A stretch of 64,000 nt of DNA from CAVPHV01 sp963821095 (lineage in GTDB: Bacteria; Actinomycetota; Acidimicrobiia; Spongiisociales; UBA5794). Shown piece by piece: positions 44,420 through 53,211 of the stretch. Position 1 is the first letter of the stretch. Each line of letters opens with the position of its first letter. Both the position numbers and the translations under genes were made by a program. The notes under the pieces were generated by a model, which had not been told where the DNA came from, searched no databases, and saw nothing but the letters and a program-made list of their open reading frames with translations. The stretch covers positions 62,001 to 126,000 of the forward strand of contig CAWGCJ010000022.1 of the NCBI GenBank assembly GCA_963821095.1. Direction: 5' to 3'.

Positions 44420-45163
44420 ATGGCTACACCTTACGCGATGCGACACCTCTCCGAGGTCGGGTCGACCCAGGACGAGGCGGCCCGATTGTTCCGTGGAATG
44501 CCAGATCCGGCTCTGTTGCTCTATGCCGACCGGCAGGTCGGGGGTCGGGGCCGCAGCGGCAGACAGTGGTGGGAGGCCGATCGCGCCATGTATGCGAGCC
44601 TGGCGATGCGGCCGGAATGGGAACCGGCGACGTGGCCGCAGCTGTCGCTTCTGGCGGGTATGGCGGCTCGAGACGCCGCACAACAGATCTTCGATGTGAC
44701 CATCGATCTGAAGTGGCCGAACGACCTCGTGGTCGCTTCCGGGAAGGTTGGCGGCGTCCTGGCCGAGGCAGGCGGCGACACGATCGTCGTCGGTTGTGGC
44801 ATGAACGTGTGGTGGCCGAATCCTCCGGCGGGGGCTGCCGCTCTGCATGCGGTGGATCCCGGCGCCGTGGTGGTGCGCAGCCTCGTCGTCGCGTGGGCCG
44901 ACGGACTACTGAGGCGGATTGAGCGTGGTGCCGCGGACTGGGGCCGGGACGAGTATCGAGCCGCTTGTACCACCCTCGGTGAGGATGTCGTTTGGGACCC
45001 GGACGGTGCCGGGACCGCGGTTGACGTCGCCGCCGACGGCGGCCTTGTGGTGGAGACTCCCGGGGGGAGAATCGTCATCCACTCAGGCGAGGTGCGCCGG
45101 GTACGAGGCGCTACCGTAAGGCCGGATGATCAACCCGGCGGGGAAGGAGCGGCGGCGCCGTGA
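44420..45163 (+). CDS. birA: Biotin--protein ligase, class I without DNA-binding domain
   Basis: 247 residues. Activates biotin to biotinyl-AMP and attaches it to the BCCP lysine. The signature GRGRSGRQWW and the catalytic-core KWPNDLVVASGKVGGVLAE are intact, followed by GCGMNVWWPN and a C-terminal SH3-like cap. No helix-turn-helix precedes the ligase core, so it is an enzyme only, not a repressor. ATG at 44420 with CAGGA upstream. It is divergent from the carboxylase beta-alpha operon and separated from it by 64 bases or fewer, giving a modification enzyme next to its substrate. Confidence 0.95.
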   Translation: MATPYAMRHLSEVGSTQDEAARLFRGMPDPALLLYADRQVGGRGRSGRQWWEADRAMYASLAMRPEWEPATWPQLSLLAGMAARDAAQQIFDVTIDLKWPNDLVVASGKVGGVLAEAGGDTIVVGCGMNVWWPNPPAGAAALHAVDPGAVVVRSLVVAWADGLLRRIERGAADWGRDEYRAACTTLGEDVVWDPDGAGTAVDVAADGGLVVETPGGRIVIHSGEVRRVRGATVRPDDQPGGEGAAAP

Positions 45164-45900
45164 GTGTGCTCAAGGGTGAGGGAACCCACCCGATCTTGTT
45201 TGGGTCGACCAGCATCGTTGCCGGACCCGTCACGCATCGTGGCTACCTGGCGCGACCTGATCTCAGCGGGGAGTGGCCGACCGTCATCCTCGTTCCGTCC
45301 GAGTGGGGGATCACCTCATCGAGCAAGGACATCTGTCGGCGCCTAGCCCGCCTCGGACTGGCGGTGGTTGCCGCTGATCTCTATCACGGCAACGGTCCGA
45401 ATCGGGCTGCCTCCCCCGAGGAGGCCGCCGCGGCGGCTGGGGCGATTCCTCCGGCCCGCGCTCAGGCCGACCTCGACGGGGTGGTCGGCTTCATCACGAA
45501 CTCAGCCGGGTTCTGGTCCAGCGCCGAACGTGGGTTTGGCATCGTTGGTCTTGGCCTCGGCGGGACCCCCGCGACGGCGGCAGCAATCCGCCATGATGCG
45601 GCCGCGCTGGCCCTCGTTGCGGCTCCACTCCTGGAGGCCGACGGATCGGGCATCGTCGATGTGCTGGCCGACCTGACCTGCCCGCTGCTGGGCCTCTACG
45701 GCAAGGCGGAGGATGCCGTGTCGATTGCGGACATCATGGAGGCACGAGCCACCGCGCCGCAGGCCGAATGGGTGCTCTACGAAGACGCCGGAGACGGCTT
45801 CATGGACGACTCCCTCCCCGGCTTCGACCTTGGAGCGCATCGGGACACGATCGATCGACTCTTCACATTCTTTGCGAAGCAATTGCCTGCAGCTGGGTAG
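45160..45900 (+). CDS. Dienelactone-hydrolase-like protein lacking catalytic residues
   Basis: 246 residues with the DLH-type alpha/beta fold: VILVPSEWG at the first strand, RLARLGLAVVAADLYHGNGP, and LLGLYGKAEDAVS near the acid position. The nucleophile elbow, normally GFCMGG or GFSxGG, reads GLGLGG, so the Cys/Ser is replaced by Gly. The base, normally in AGHGF, reads AGDGF, so His is replaced by Asp. An intact hydrolase is therefore unlikely; it may be a pseudoenzyme with a binding or scaffold role. GTG start overlaps the biotin ligase stop by four bases, suggesting a shared transcript. Confidence 0.8.
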   Translation: MSVLKGEGTHPILFGSTSIVAGPVTHRGYLARPDLSGEWPTVILVPSEWGITSSSKDICRRLARLGLAVVAADLYHGNGPNRAASPEEAAAAAGAIPPARAQADLDGVVGFITNSAGFWSSAERGFGIVGLGLGGTPATAAAIRHDAAALALVAAPLLEADGSGIVDVLADLTCPLLGLYGKAEDAVSIADIMEARATAPQAEWVLYEDAGDGFMDDSLPGFDLGAHRDTIDRLFTFFAKQLPAAG

Positions 45901-45926
45901 TTGACCTGCCGTTCGCTTGGTCTGCT

Positions 45927-47687
45927 TCAGCGGCCGCCGGTTGACTTGCGCCGGGCCTCGATGCGGCGCCGCACCTTCTTGGCCGACTTGCGAGCCCGCA
46001 TCGACTCGGCCACATCGGTCTGACGGATCTTGCGCATCACGCTGGTGCTGCGGACCTTCTGACCCAGGGTCGGACCACGTTGTTCTGGCGTAGCGGCCTT
46101 CTTGGCGGCCTTCTGCGGCTTCTTGACGGCGCGGCGCTGTCCGATGGACGTCTTGGCCTGCTTCGCCTTGGTCCGTGAAGCCGTCTTGGTGTCGTCCGGT
46201 GGAGGTGGTGGTGGCGGCGGTGGCGGTGGCGGTGGCGGTGGCGGTGCAGCCATCGGCACGGGGGCGGTCTCCTCGACGACGGCGGCTGCTGAGGTCGTGT
46301 CGAGGGTCGCCTCGGAGGCGGGATCCGTCTCGGGCTCTGCGCGCGGCGTTTCCTCGATGGTCGTCGCGGCCGCGGCCGCGGCAGCAGCCGTGATCACGTT
46401 GGGTGGCGCCTTGATCTCGGCGTTGGGGGCGGGCGCGGTTTGAACGGTAGAGGTCGGAGCCGGTGCAGCTTGTGCGGTTGGAGCGGGGCCGGCTTGAGCG
46501 GTGGGTGCCGGGCCGGCCTGAGCGGTCGGTGGCACGGCTGGGGTCGGCTTCGCCGACGGCGCGGGGCCGGCTTGAGCGCTGGGTGCCGGGCCGGTCTGAG
46601 CCTTTGGGGCCGGGGCAGCCTTGGCGGCGGGTGCCGGGGAGACCTTTGGTCCGGCCGCAACGGCCGTTGCCGAAGCTGCGACGGCGGCCGTCTTGCGGTC
46701 CACCCGTGACTTGCGACCCGACTTGGTCTTGCGGGCGGTGCGCTTCTTGACGCTCTGTTTGCTCACTCGGGACGCTCCGGCGGCGGTGGTGCGAGCCGGC
46801 TTCGTCTTCTTGCCGGATCCTCCCTGACGGCGGCGGCGGCCGGCCACCACTGCAGTCCCGGAGGGATCGCGGACCACAAACGCTGCCAACAGCGCAAGTA
46901 GTGCGGCGGCGCCGATCCCGATGAGAAGGAACGTTGGGAGGTTGCTGCCGCCATCATCGCTGACGGGAGCGAGAGCAACCGCTCTGGTTGTCGTGGTCTC
47001 GGCGACGGTGGTTGAGGTCGCGTCCGCGGCCGGGGCCGCCGTGGTCGTCGGCGGCTCGGTCGTGGTCGTGGTGGTCGGCGCGGTCGTTGTCGGCGCGTTC
47101 GGCGGTGAGACGATCCACGTCGGTGGGGGGCCAACCAGTGTGGTTGTCGTGGTCGAGGTCGTGGTGGAGGTTGTCGATGTCGTGGTTGTCGGGGCCCGGG
47201 TGGTGGTCGTGGTCGGCGCCCGCGTCGTGGTGGTTGTCGGGGCCGCGGTCGTGGTGGTCGTCGATGTGGTCGTGGTGGTTGGGGCGCTGACCGTCACGCT
47301 GCATGAGCCGCTCTGGCCCGGAACTTGACCATTGCCGTCGTACGCCGCCACGGAGATGCTGCCGCTGCCGTTGGCATTGGATATCGAAATGGAGAAGCCG
47401 AACGACCCCGGACCGGCGGCGACGTTGTTGCTTCCAGACGCCGAGAAATCCCCGCTGGCCGTCCAGGAGATGGCCCAGCCTGCTGGCGGATCACTGTCAT
47501 TGTTGCCGCTGACGGAAACGGTGCCTCCGCCGCCCGGAGCCACCGTGATGCCGCTGCAGCCGACGCTGGCCCATGCGGGGGCCGTCGAAACGCCCAAAAC
47601 GGTCACGGACGCCAGGAACATGGCGAGCGCGGCGGCAGCCAGCATGAGCCCCGGCGCGGGGCGGCGATTGACCCTCGAGATACTCAA
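45927..47687 (-). CDS. Mucin-like single-pass membrane protein with basic, Pro-rich cytosolic tail
   Basis: 586 residues. Signal peptide about 1-38; a small extracellular beta domain (40-135) with two Cys; a Thr/Pro stalk of roughly 110 residues, like O-glycosylated stalks; one membrane helix (FLLIGIGAAALLALLAAF). The remaining 310 residues face the cytosol: a Lys/Arg-rich stretch of alternating TxAR and KK motifs, Ala-Pro repeats of AQAGPAP type, a run of 16 prolines, and a second Lys/Arg-rich end. The tail's composition resembles histone H1 or nucleoid-associated tails. TTG start with AGGTGA upstream. No family recognised. It stands at the edge of the polysaccharide region. Confidence 0.75.
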   Translation of the reverse strand: MSISRVNRRPAPGLMLAAAALAMFLASVTVLGVSTAPAWASVGCSGITVAPGGGGTVSVSGNNDSDPPAGWAISWTASGDFSASGSNNVAAGPGSFGFSISISNANGSGSISVAAYDGNGQVPGQSGSCSVTVSAPTTTTTSTTTTTAAPTTTTTRAPTTTTTRAPTTTTSTTSTTTSTTTTTLVGPPPTWIVSPPNAPTTTAPTTTTTTEPPTTTAAPAADATSTTVAETTTTRAVALAPVSDDGGSNLPTFLLIGIGAAALLALLAAFVVRDPSGTAVVAGRRRRQGGSGKKTKPARTTAAGASRVSKQSVKKRTARKTKSGRKSRVDRKTAAVAASATAVAAGPKVSPAPAAKAAPAPKAQTGPAPSAQAGPAPSAKPTPAVPPTAQAGPAPTAQAGPAPTAQAAPAPTSTVQTAPAPNAEIKAPPNVITAAAAAAAATTIEETPRAEPETDPASEATLDTTSAAAVVEETAPVPMAAPPPPPPPPPPPPPPPPDDTKTASRTKAKQAKTSIGQRRAVKKPQKAAKKAATPEQRGPTLGQKVRSTSVMRKIRQTDVAESMRARKSAKKVRRRIEARRKSTGGR

Positions 47688-47801
47688 CGTCTCACCTGAT
47701 CGACTTTGTGGCGGTCTATAGCTTATTACCGGCGCAGGAATCTGCTGGCATAAGTGATTTTTTCTGCGCCCAATCCGGATATTCGCGAGGAATTGCCAGG
47801 A

Positions 47802-50771
47802 TCAGGAATGGGGGCGCAGCGCCACCGTCCACATCGTGGCCTTGGCATTGGAGCTCGAGGCGGTGGCCGTTTTGCCTCCGTAGGTTCCGGGGCTGTGGGG
47901 CACACCCGGATCGCTGAGGATCGAAGTGACTCGGCCGCTTCCGACCGTATATGTCTCGGCGCGGAGTATCTCTCCGGCGGGCAGCGTCCAGTCCGCAGTC
48001 GAAGAGGTCTTGTCCGCCCAATACGAAACGATCCAAGCACCGTTGCGGGTCGTGTTCAGCTGGGGTGTCGTATGGCCGGCCCGCTTGGCGGTTTCCGGCG
48101 CTGAGCTGATCAGGTGGATCGGGTTGGTTGCGTGGGTGCCGGCGTACGCGGCGATCATCAGCGTCCCCTTCTGCCTTGCTCCCAGCGCTACAGTCAGCGA
48201 GGTGCCGGCGTCGCCGGCGGCGGCGACCTTGACCCAGGCCACCGTTTGCATCGTGTCGGACGAGACTTCGTCGAGCCGATCCCATCCGGTCACACCGCTC
48301 GGGTTGCTCACCGAAACGGTTTCCGAGTTGGTCGAGAAGAACAGCAGCAGGCTATCTCCCGCTTGAACGCCGGCAGGCACGTCGACCTTGTGGTTGACGG
48401 CATTGCCTGCAGCGCTCTCACTCCCCACGAAAGTGATCGCTGCGGTGTTTGGGTCGGTCACGCCAACGTTCTGGACGCTGCGGTCGGTTGCGCCGTCGTT
48501 GTCGGTGACGGTCAGCGTGACGGGGTATGTCCCGTAGGCGGCGTAGGCGTGATTGCGGGTGGCGCCGCTCGCGGTCGTTCCGTCGCCGAACTGCCAGCGA
48601 TAGGTGACAATCGAACCGTCGGGATCGAACGAACCAGTTGCGTTGAAGCTGCACGTCAGGTCGTTGCAGGATGAACTGAACGCTGCGGTGGGTCGCTGAT
48701 TGGTGGTGCCGGTCATTGGTTCGAGCGCCACCGTGACCATGGTGGCCTTGTTGTTCGAACTGTTGGCCGTCGCCGTCTTCGAACCGTAGGTGCCCGCAGG
48801 GTGGGAGAGTCCGGTGTCGGTCAGGAGCACAGAGATGCGGCCGTTCCCGCTCCCGATTGCCTCGCGCCGGACCTTCTCGCCACCCGGTGGAGTCCAGTTG
48901 GTTGTGCTCGAAGTCTTGTCCGCCCAGTACGACACGATCCACGATCCGTCGATCGATGTCACGACGTTGGGTGTGGTGTGGGCGGCCTGCTTGATGGTCT
49001 CGGGGACCGCCGTCCAGGTGGCTACCGGGCTGTTGGGATCGGTGCCGGTGTAGGCCATCAGCGAGATGCTGGCCTTCTTCGTGGAACCGAGGTTGACGGT
49101 CAGTCTCGAGCCTGCGTCACCCGGATCGGCCGCCTTGGTCCACACCACGGTTTGCATGCTCTCATCGACCACCGTGCCGAGCCTGGTCCAGCCGGTGACA
49201 CCGACCGGGTTGCTCACCGTTTCGGCGGAGTCGTTGACGGTGGCGATGAGGATGAGCCCGTCGTAGGGACTCACCCCTGCGGGAACCGTGACATTGAACG
49301 ATGACGCATTCTTGGAGGCCCCGGCCTTGCCGACGAACGCGATGCCGTTGCCGGCCGCAGACGCCTCGACGGTTTTGGTGGCGGTGTCGGTCGCTCCGTT
49401 GTTGTCGGTCACGGTGAGGGTCACGGAATAGGTGCCGGCGCTCGAGTAGGTATGGGTCGGGGTTCTTCCGCTACCTGTGGTTCCGTCTCCGAAGTTCCAG
49501 CTTCTCGAGGCGATGGAACCGTCGGGATCGACCGACCCCGAGGCATCAAACTGGCAGGTCAATGCGGCGCACCCGGATGTGAAGCTCGCAGTGGGCGCCA
49601 GGTTCTGGCCGTTGGTGAATACGGCGAAGTGTTTCTGGGTCCTGCCTCCGATCGCTGAGAAGTCGCCTCCGGCATAAAGGCGGTCGGTATAGGTCAGCGC
49701 CCAGACTCCCCATCCGCTGTTGGCCCCAGGGTTCCAGCTCTTCAGCGTCCCGGAGGTGGGGTGGAAAGCGGCGATGCGCTGACGTGATTGGCCTTCGATC
49801 TTGACGAAGTGCCCCCCGTAGTAGATGGCGTCGGCGGAGACTGCGACGGCCTGGAAGTCGCCATCGCTCGAGTGATTCCAGATCACGGCACCGGTCCCGG
49901 TGTCGTATGCCGTTGCCAGGTTGCCGCCGGCGACCTGGGGACCGCCGATGGCCGCATACAGGATCGAACCGTCGGCCGACAGTGCGGCATCGAGCACCTT
50001 GTGCGGTGGTGCCGGGTTCCACCCGAGGGCGTTCCCGCCGCCGGTGCTGACTGCCCCCAGGCGGGGTCGAGGGGTGCCGCCGAGTGTGGTGAAGTTGCCG
50101 CCGACGAACAGCTTGGCCCCGTCGGCGGACAGCGCCGACGTGAGGACGGCGCCGTTGGCACCGGGATTCCAGGTCGGGTCGACCACTCCGGTGGCGGCGT
50201 CGACGGCGGCGAGACGTGCTCGCGCCATGTTGCCGGCAGTGGTGAAGAAGCCTCCGATGTAGACGGTGTCGGCGGTGGCTTGGATCGTTGCAACCTGGGC
50301 CGAGGCCTTCGGGTTCCAGCCGCTGATGGCCTCTCCGCTGTCGGGGTCGAGTTTGGCAATACGTGACCGCCAGGTTGGTCCAACCTTGGTGAATACGCCA
50401 CCGACGTAGACGGCGGATCCGTCGGGGGCGACGTCGATCGAGTAGGCGACTCCGTTGAGATTGGGGTTCCAGGAGGTGTCGACCTGGCCCGTGGCCTTGT
50501 TGATCGCCGCGGCGAAGTTGCGGGTCTGCCCGCCCACCTTGCTGAAATCACCGACGAGGTAGATCAGGCCGTTGGCTTCGGCGATATCGTTGACCCGGCC
50601 CACCGGGCCCACTCCGTGGTCGGGGGCGTCGGTGCTGATCGGAGTGCTTTCGACTAGTGCCTGCGCGGCCGGTACCGGGATCAAGACGGCCGTCAGCAGT
50701 GCAAGCACGACAAGACGAGCCTTGGAATGGCGCGGTGTGGCTCGCCCGCCGCCGCGGCGAAGAAGTGTCAC
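47802..50771 (-). CDS. Secreted beta-propeller/PKD protein with two copies of an unnamed module
   Basis: 989 residues. Signal peptide about 1-40 (VVLALLTAVLIPVPAAQA). Residues about 45-385 are repeated blades, each with YLVGGFxxxG-like and SWNPGANG-like motifs, forming a propeller. Then PKD domain 1 (about 388-470, GSVDPDGSIASRSWNFGDG), module copy A (about 475-686), PKD domain 2 (about 690-768) and module copy B (about 775-989). The modules share WIVSYWADKTSST, VTGWxRL and xKATMxTVAL motifs and also occur in the GH26-like protein at 55.7 kb. It is likely a cell-surface or matrix protein. A longer PKD/propeller protein of this kind suggests binding of polysaccharide or other cells. Confidence 0.85.
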   Translation of the reverse strand: MTLLRRGGGRATPRHSKARLVVLALLTAVLIPVPAAQALVESTPISTDAPDHGVGPVGRVNDIAEANGLIYLVGDFSKVGGQTRNFAAAINKATGQVDTSWNPNLNGVAYSIDVAPDGSAVYVGGVFTKVGPTWRSRIAKLDPDSGEAISGWNPKASAQVATIQATADTVYIGGFFTTAGNMARARLAAVDAATGVVDPTWNPGANGAVLTSALSADGAKLFVGGNFTTLGGTPRPRLGAVSTGGGNALGWNPAPPHKVLDAALSADGSILYAAIGGPQVAGGNLATAYDTGTGAVIWNHSSDGDFQAVAVSADAIYYGGHFVKIEGQSRQRIAAFHPTSGTLKSWNPGANSGWGVWALTYTDRLYAGGDFSAIGGRTQKHFAVFTNGQNLAPTASFTSGCAALTCQFDASGSVDPDGSIASRSWNFGDGTTGSGRTPTHTYSSAGTYSVTLTVTDNNGATDTATKTVEASAAGNGIAFVGKAGASKNASSFNVTVPAGVSPYDGLILIATVNDSAETVSNPVGVTGWTRLGTVVDESMQTVVWTKAADPGDAGSRLTVNLGSTKKASISLMAYTGTDPNSPVATWTAVPETIKQAAHTTPNVVTSIDGSWIVSYWADKTSSTTNWTPPGGEKVRREAIGSGNGRISVLLTDTGLSHPAGTYGSKTATANSSNNKATMVTVALEPMTGTTNQRPTAAFSSSCNDLTCSFNATGSFDPDGSIVTYRWQFGDGTTASGATRNHAYAAYGTYPVTLTVTDNDGATDRSVQNVGVTDPNTAAITFVGSESAAGNAVNHKVDVPAGVQAGDSLLLFFSTNSETVSVSNPSGVTGWDRLDEVSSDTMQTVAWVKVAAAGDAGTSLTVALGARQKGTLMIAAYAGTHATNPIHLISSAPETAKRAGHTTPQLNTTRNGAWIVSYWADKTSSTADWTLPAGEILRAETYTVGSGRVTSILSDPGVPHSPGTYGGKTATASSSNAKATMWTVALRPHS

Positions 50772-50868
50772 GATTCGATTCCCCCTGGGCCCTACTGATC
50801 CCTACGTGTCGAGATGCTAACGCCGATCGGAAGGTACACAAGGTGCCGTTTGGAGTGCCCCATAATCA

Positions 50869-52066
50869 CTAGTTAGGCGCTGCGACCAGTTGCCGAAGCG
50901 CCGTGCGTACGTCGTCGTGGCGTCCCTCTCGGAGTTGGTCCGTGCCGTAGTCGGCGTTCTCGGCGTAGCGCAAGAACAACTCGCTGAGGTAGAGCAGGCC
51001 GATGGAGATCCGGTGAGCCGCAGGGACGCCGAGCGCGGCGAGGACATCGGAGCTGCGGTCGAGGGCGAGGCCGATCGCCTCCTCGGCGGGGGCGCCCTCG
51101 CGCAGCCACGCCGACTGGAAGAAGTAGTGGACGGCGTCGAAACCAAGCGGCACCGGGCCACCGGCTCGCTCCCAATCCCACACGAGCAAGCTGGCCGCCG
51201 CGGGCACCATGTTCCAGGGAGTCCAGTCGCCGTGCCATCCGCCAAACCGCATCGGGGTGTCCCCGTCGACCCAGCGGGCCTTTTCCAGCGCCCGCGTGAG
51301 GAGTGCGGCATCGTCGCTCGACCGCAACGCGATGCGTTCGCCGAGTTGGATCGCATACGGACTCGCCGCGAGCCGCTGATCCGGAGCGGTGACGAGCGTG
51401 GCCACCTGACCGACCTCATAGGGCGTCGGGACGCGACGGACGTTGGCCTCGGGAGGCTGGGTCAGCGGCGACAGCACAAGAATGTCGAGGTCGCGCCAGG
51501 CCCCAAGGTGCAGCACCCGCGGGGCCTCGACGTCTGGCATTGCGGCCCGATCGACTAGTTCGAGGTTGGCAGCCTCACGAGCGACGAGGTGTCTAGTCAG
51601 GCCATTCCAGCCCACCTTGGCAAACCCGATGGTCGTGCCATCGGGTTTGAACAACTCGATGACGGGCTTGCGGTTCGGGCGAGGTGGGCCGACTGTCACC
51701 GCCAATTACCGTCTCGCCGACACCGAGTGCCGCCCGGAGGTAGTCCTCGAGCGACGGTGTGCTCCCTTGCTGGGGCGAGGTCCACCGAGTGCGCAAGACG
51801 GGCTGCATCAATCCCAGCCGGAGACTGTGGCCACCGAGGCGCCGCACCAGACCGGAGGCTGCCCCGATGTCTCCCGACATGCGGTTGATCGCTGCCGCGG
51901 CGGCTCGAGTTGAGTCGAGCGGCACGATCAGCTTGGGTCGGCCTCCTCGGCTGAGGACCGCATACCGGGGTCCCGATTGCGATCCGGCGGCGACTGCCTC
52001 CGGCCACAACATAGACATCAGCCAGCCGAGGTCCGGCGATGGTGAGGTGGTGTCAGGTGTTGGCAC
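50869..52066 (-). CDS. APH/ChoK-like kinase-fold protein, split by a frame change
   Basis: The recognisable C-terminal part has GWHGDWTPWNM, matching the catalytic HGDxxxxN loop of aminoglycoside/choline kinases, and VWDWERAG for the metal-binding Asp. The N-terminal lobe begins in another frame (from 52066) and its last good sequence is GVGETVIG; the next frame resumes with VTVGPPRPNRKPVIELFKPDG. The switch lies near 51705, where one extra base (an A in the GTAATTGG segment) would account for it. Corrected length is about 398 residues. The substrate is probably a sugar or lipid-linked sugar in the polysaccharide pathway, but this is inferred from context. It starts next to the sulfotransferase gene. 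Confidence 0.65.
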
Positions 52067-52081
52067 GCTGCGCTGCCGTGA

Positions 52082-52990
52082 TCAGCCGGACCATCCGAAG
52101 TCCTCGCCGACGAAGTCATAGAGGAGCTTGTTCGGCTCGCGGAAGCGGTCCTCGAGCATGCCGCGGGCTCGATCGGAAAACGGGCTCACGTAAACGTTGG
52201 CGTTCTGGGCGGCGAACCCTGCCGGCGTGAACTCGGGGAGGCCCAGAAACCTCAGGACCCGGTGGTAGGTGGCGGCCGGGTCGCCGAACATCTGCTCGCT
52301 GCTGACGACGAGGAGCCGGTCTTCCCCAACAAGATTGGTCAGGTGCCTGACCTGTGGGAGATACTCACCCCGCGCCATGTACGAATGGTGTCGCAGGCTG
52401 AAGCTGTCATAGAACGGATCGGCCACCATTCGTTCTGTCTCGCCGGCGAGCCGCCCATCTTCCGCTTCGAGCGCGGCTTCAAAGTCGAGGGTCTCGTAGC
52501 CGCGTCGACTCTCGTGGAGATACTGCGAGTACGCCCGGTTGATGGGATCGCGTAGCAGAACCACGATGTTCACACCCGGCAGATCGGTGGCGATTCGAGC
52601 AGGGGCCAGTGGATGGAACATGTAGTAGGGGCTCGATTCCCCGGTGAGGACGGTCCCCCCAACCCGGTCGGCCATCGCGGCGAGGGAGCGGCGAGTGGGA
52701 AAGTGGGACCGGTACCAATCGAGACCGCGGTGATAGTCGTTGGTGTCGAAATAGTGGACGCCCTTCATTACCCCGGCGGGGGTCACCTGAGGATGTTCGA
52801 TGAGGTAGCGCTGTAGCGAGGTGGTCCCACAGCGTTGACCTCCGGCGATGAGATAGTCCGGCAGCACTCGCCACTGGGCCGTCGGACGGGCCGCGGCTCG
52901 TTTGGAGCGGGCGACGGCGCGCCACAGTTGGTTGCGTGTGGACCGAGGGACCCTTCCTACCAATCCCTCGAGCACTCCACCTTTGATCAT
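52082..52990 (-). CDS. PAPS-dependent sulfotransferase
   Basis: 302 residues. The 5'-phosphosulfate-binding loop is IAGGQRCGTTSLQRYL and the 3'-phosphate-binding motif is VVLLRDPINRAYSQYLHE. The shape and conserved YFDxxxxxGLDWYRSHFP and SSPYYMFHP segments match the heparan-sulfate-type carbohydrate sulfotransferases. It would transfer sulfate from PAPS to a sugar, in the cytosol. No signal peptide. Upstream is a TATGAT promoter hexamer. The next gene on the same strand is the kinase-like gene, and the locus contains several polysaccharide genes, so a sulfated glycan is probable. Confidence 0.88.
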   Translation of the reverse strand: MIKGGVLEGLVGRVPRSTRNQLWRAVARSKRAAARPTAQWRVLPDYLIAGGQRCGTTSLQRYLIEHPQVTPAGVMKGVHYFDTNDYHRGLDWYRSHFPTRRSLAAMADRVGGTVLTGESSPYYMFHPLAPARIATDLPGVNIVVLLRDPINRAYSQYLHESRRGYETLDFEAALEAEDGRLAGETERMVADPFYDSFSLRHHSYMARGEYLPQVRHLTNLVGEDRLLVVSSEQMFGDPAATYHRVLRFLGLPEFTPAGFAAQNANVYVSPFSDRARGMLEDRFREPNKLLYDFVGEDFGWSG

Positions 52991-53019
52991 TCCTGACCCC
53001 TCGGTAGGTTCGGCGATTG

Positions 53020-53025
53020 ATCATA
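53020..53025 (-). promoter_or_regulatory. -10 hexamer (TATGAT) upstream of the sulfotransferase
   Basis: On the minus strand TATGAT is near consensus; it predicts transcription start about 20 bases before the ATG at 52990. It lies in the 220-base region shared with the divergent GH26-like gene. Confidence 0.55.
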
Positions 53026-53211
53026 TCCCTGTTGGTCCGCAGGGGGAACCCCATCGATGAGGGGTGTCGCCAGGAGACACCGGCGAGATTCGCATCGATA
53101 TGCACACGTGACTATGTTGCCCCGCCAAGTCGTCGGTTTGGATAGGGCGTTCAGTCGACGGCACTTCCTCGGGTGTGTGTGCCTCTTGGCTCTGAGAGAG
53201 GAACAACCGAC

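Noticed and set aside
46200..47300. GGT/GTC-rich low-complexity stretch looking like a repeat or CRISPR-like array
   Set aside because: The repeats are irregular and in frame with the Pro and Thr codons of the mucin-like protein; there are no spacers or Cas genes.
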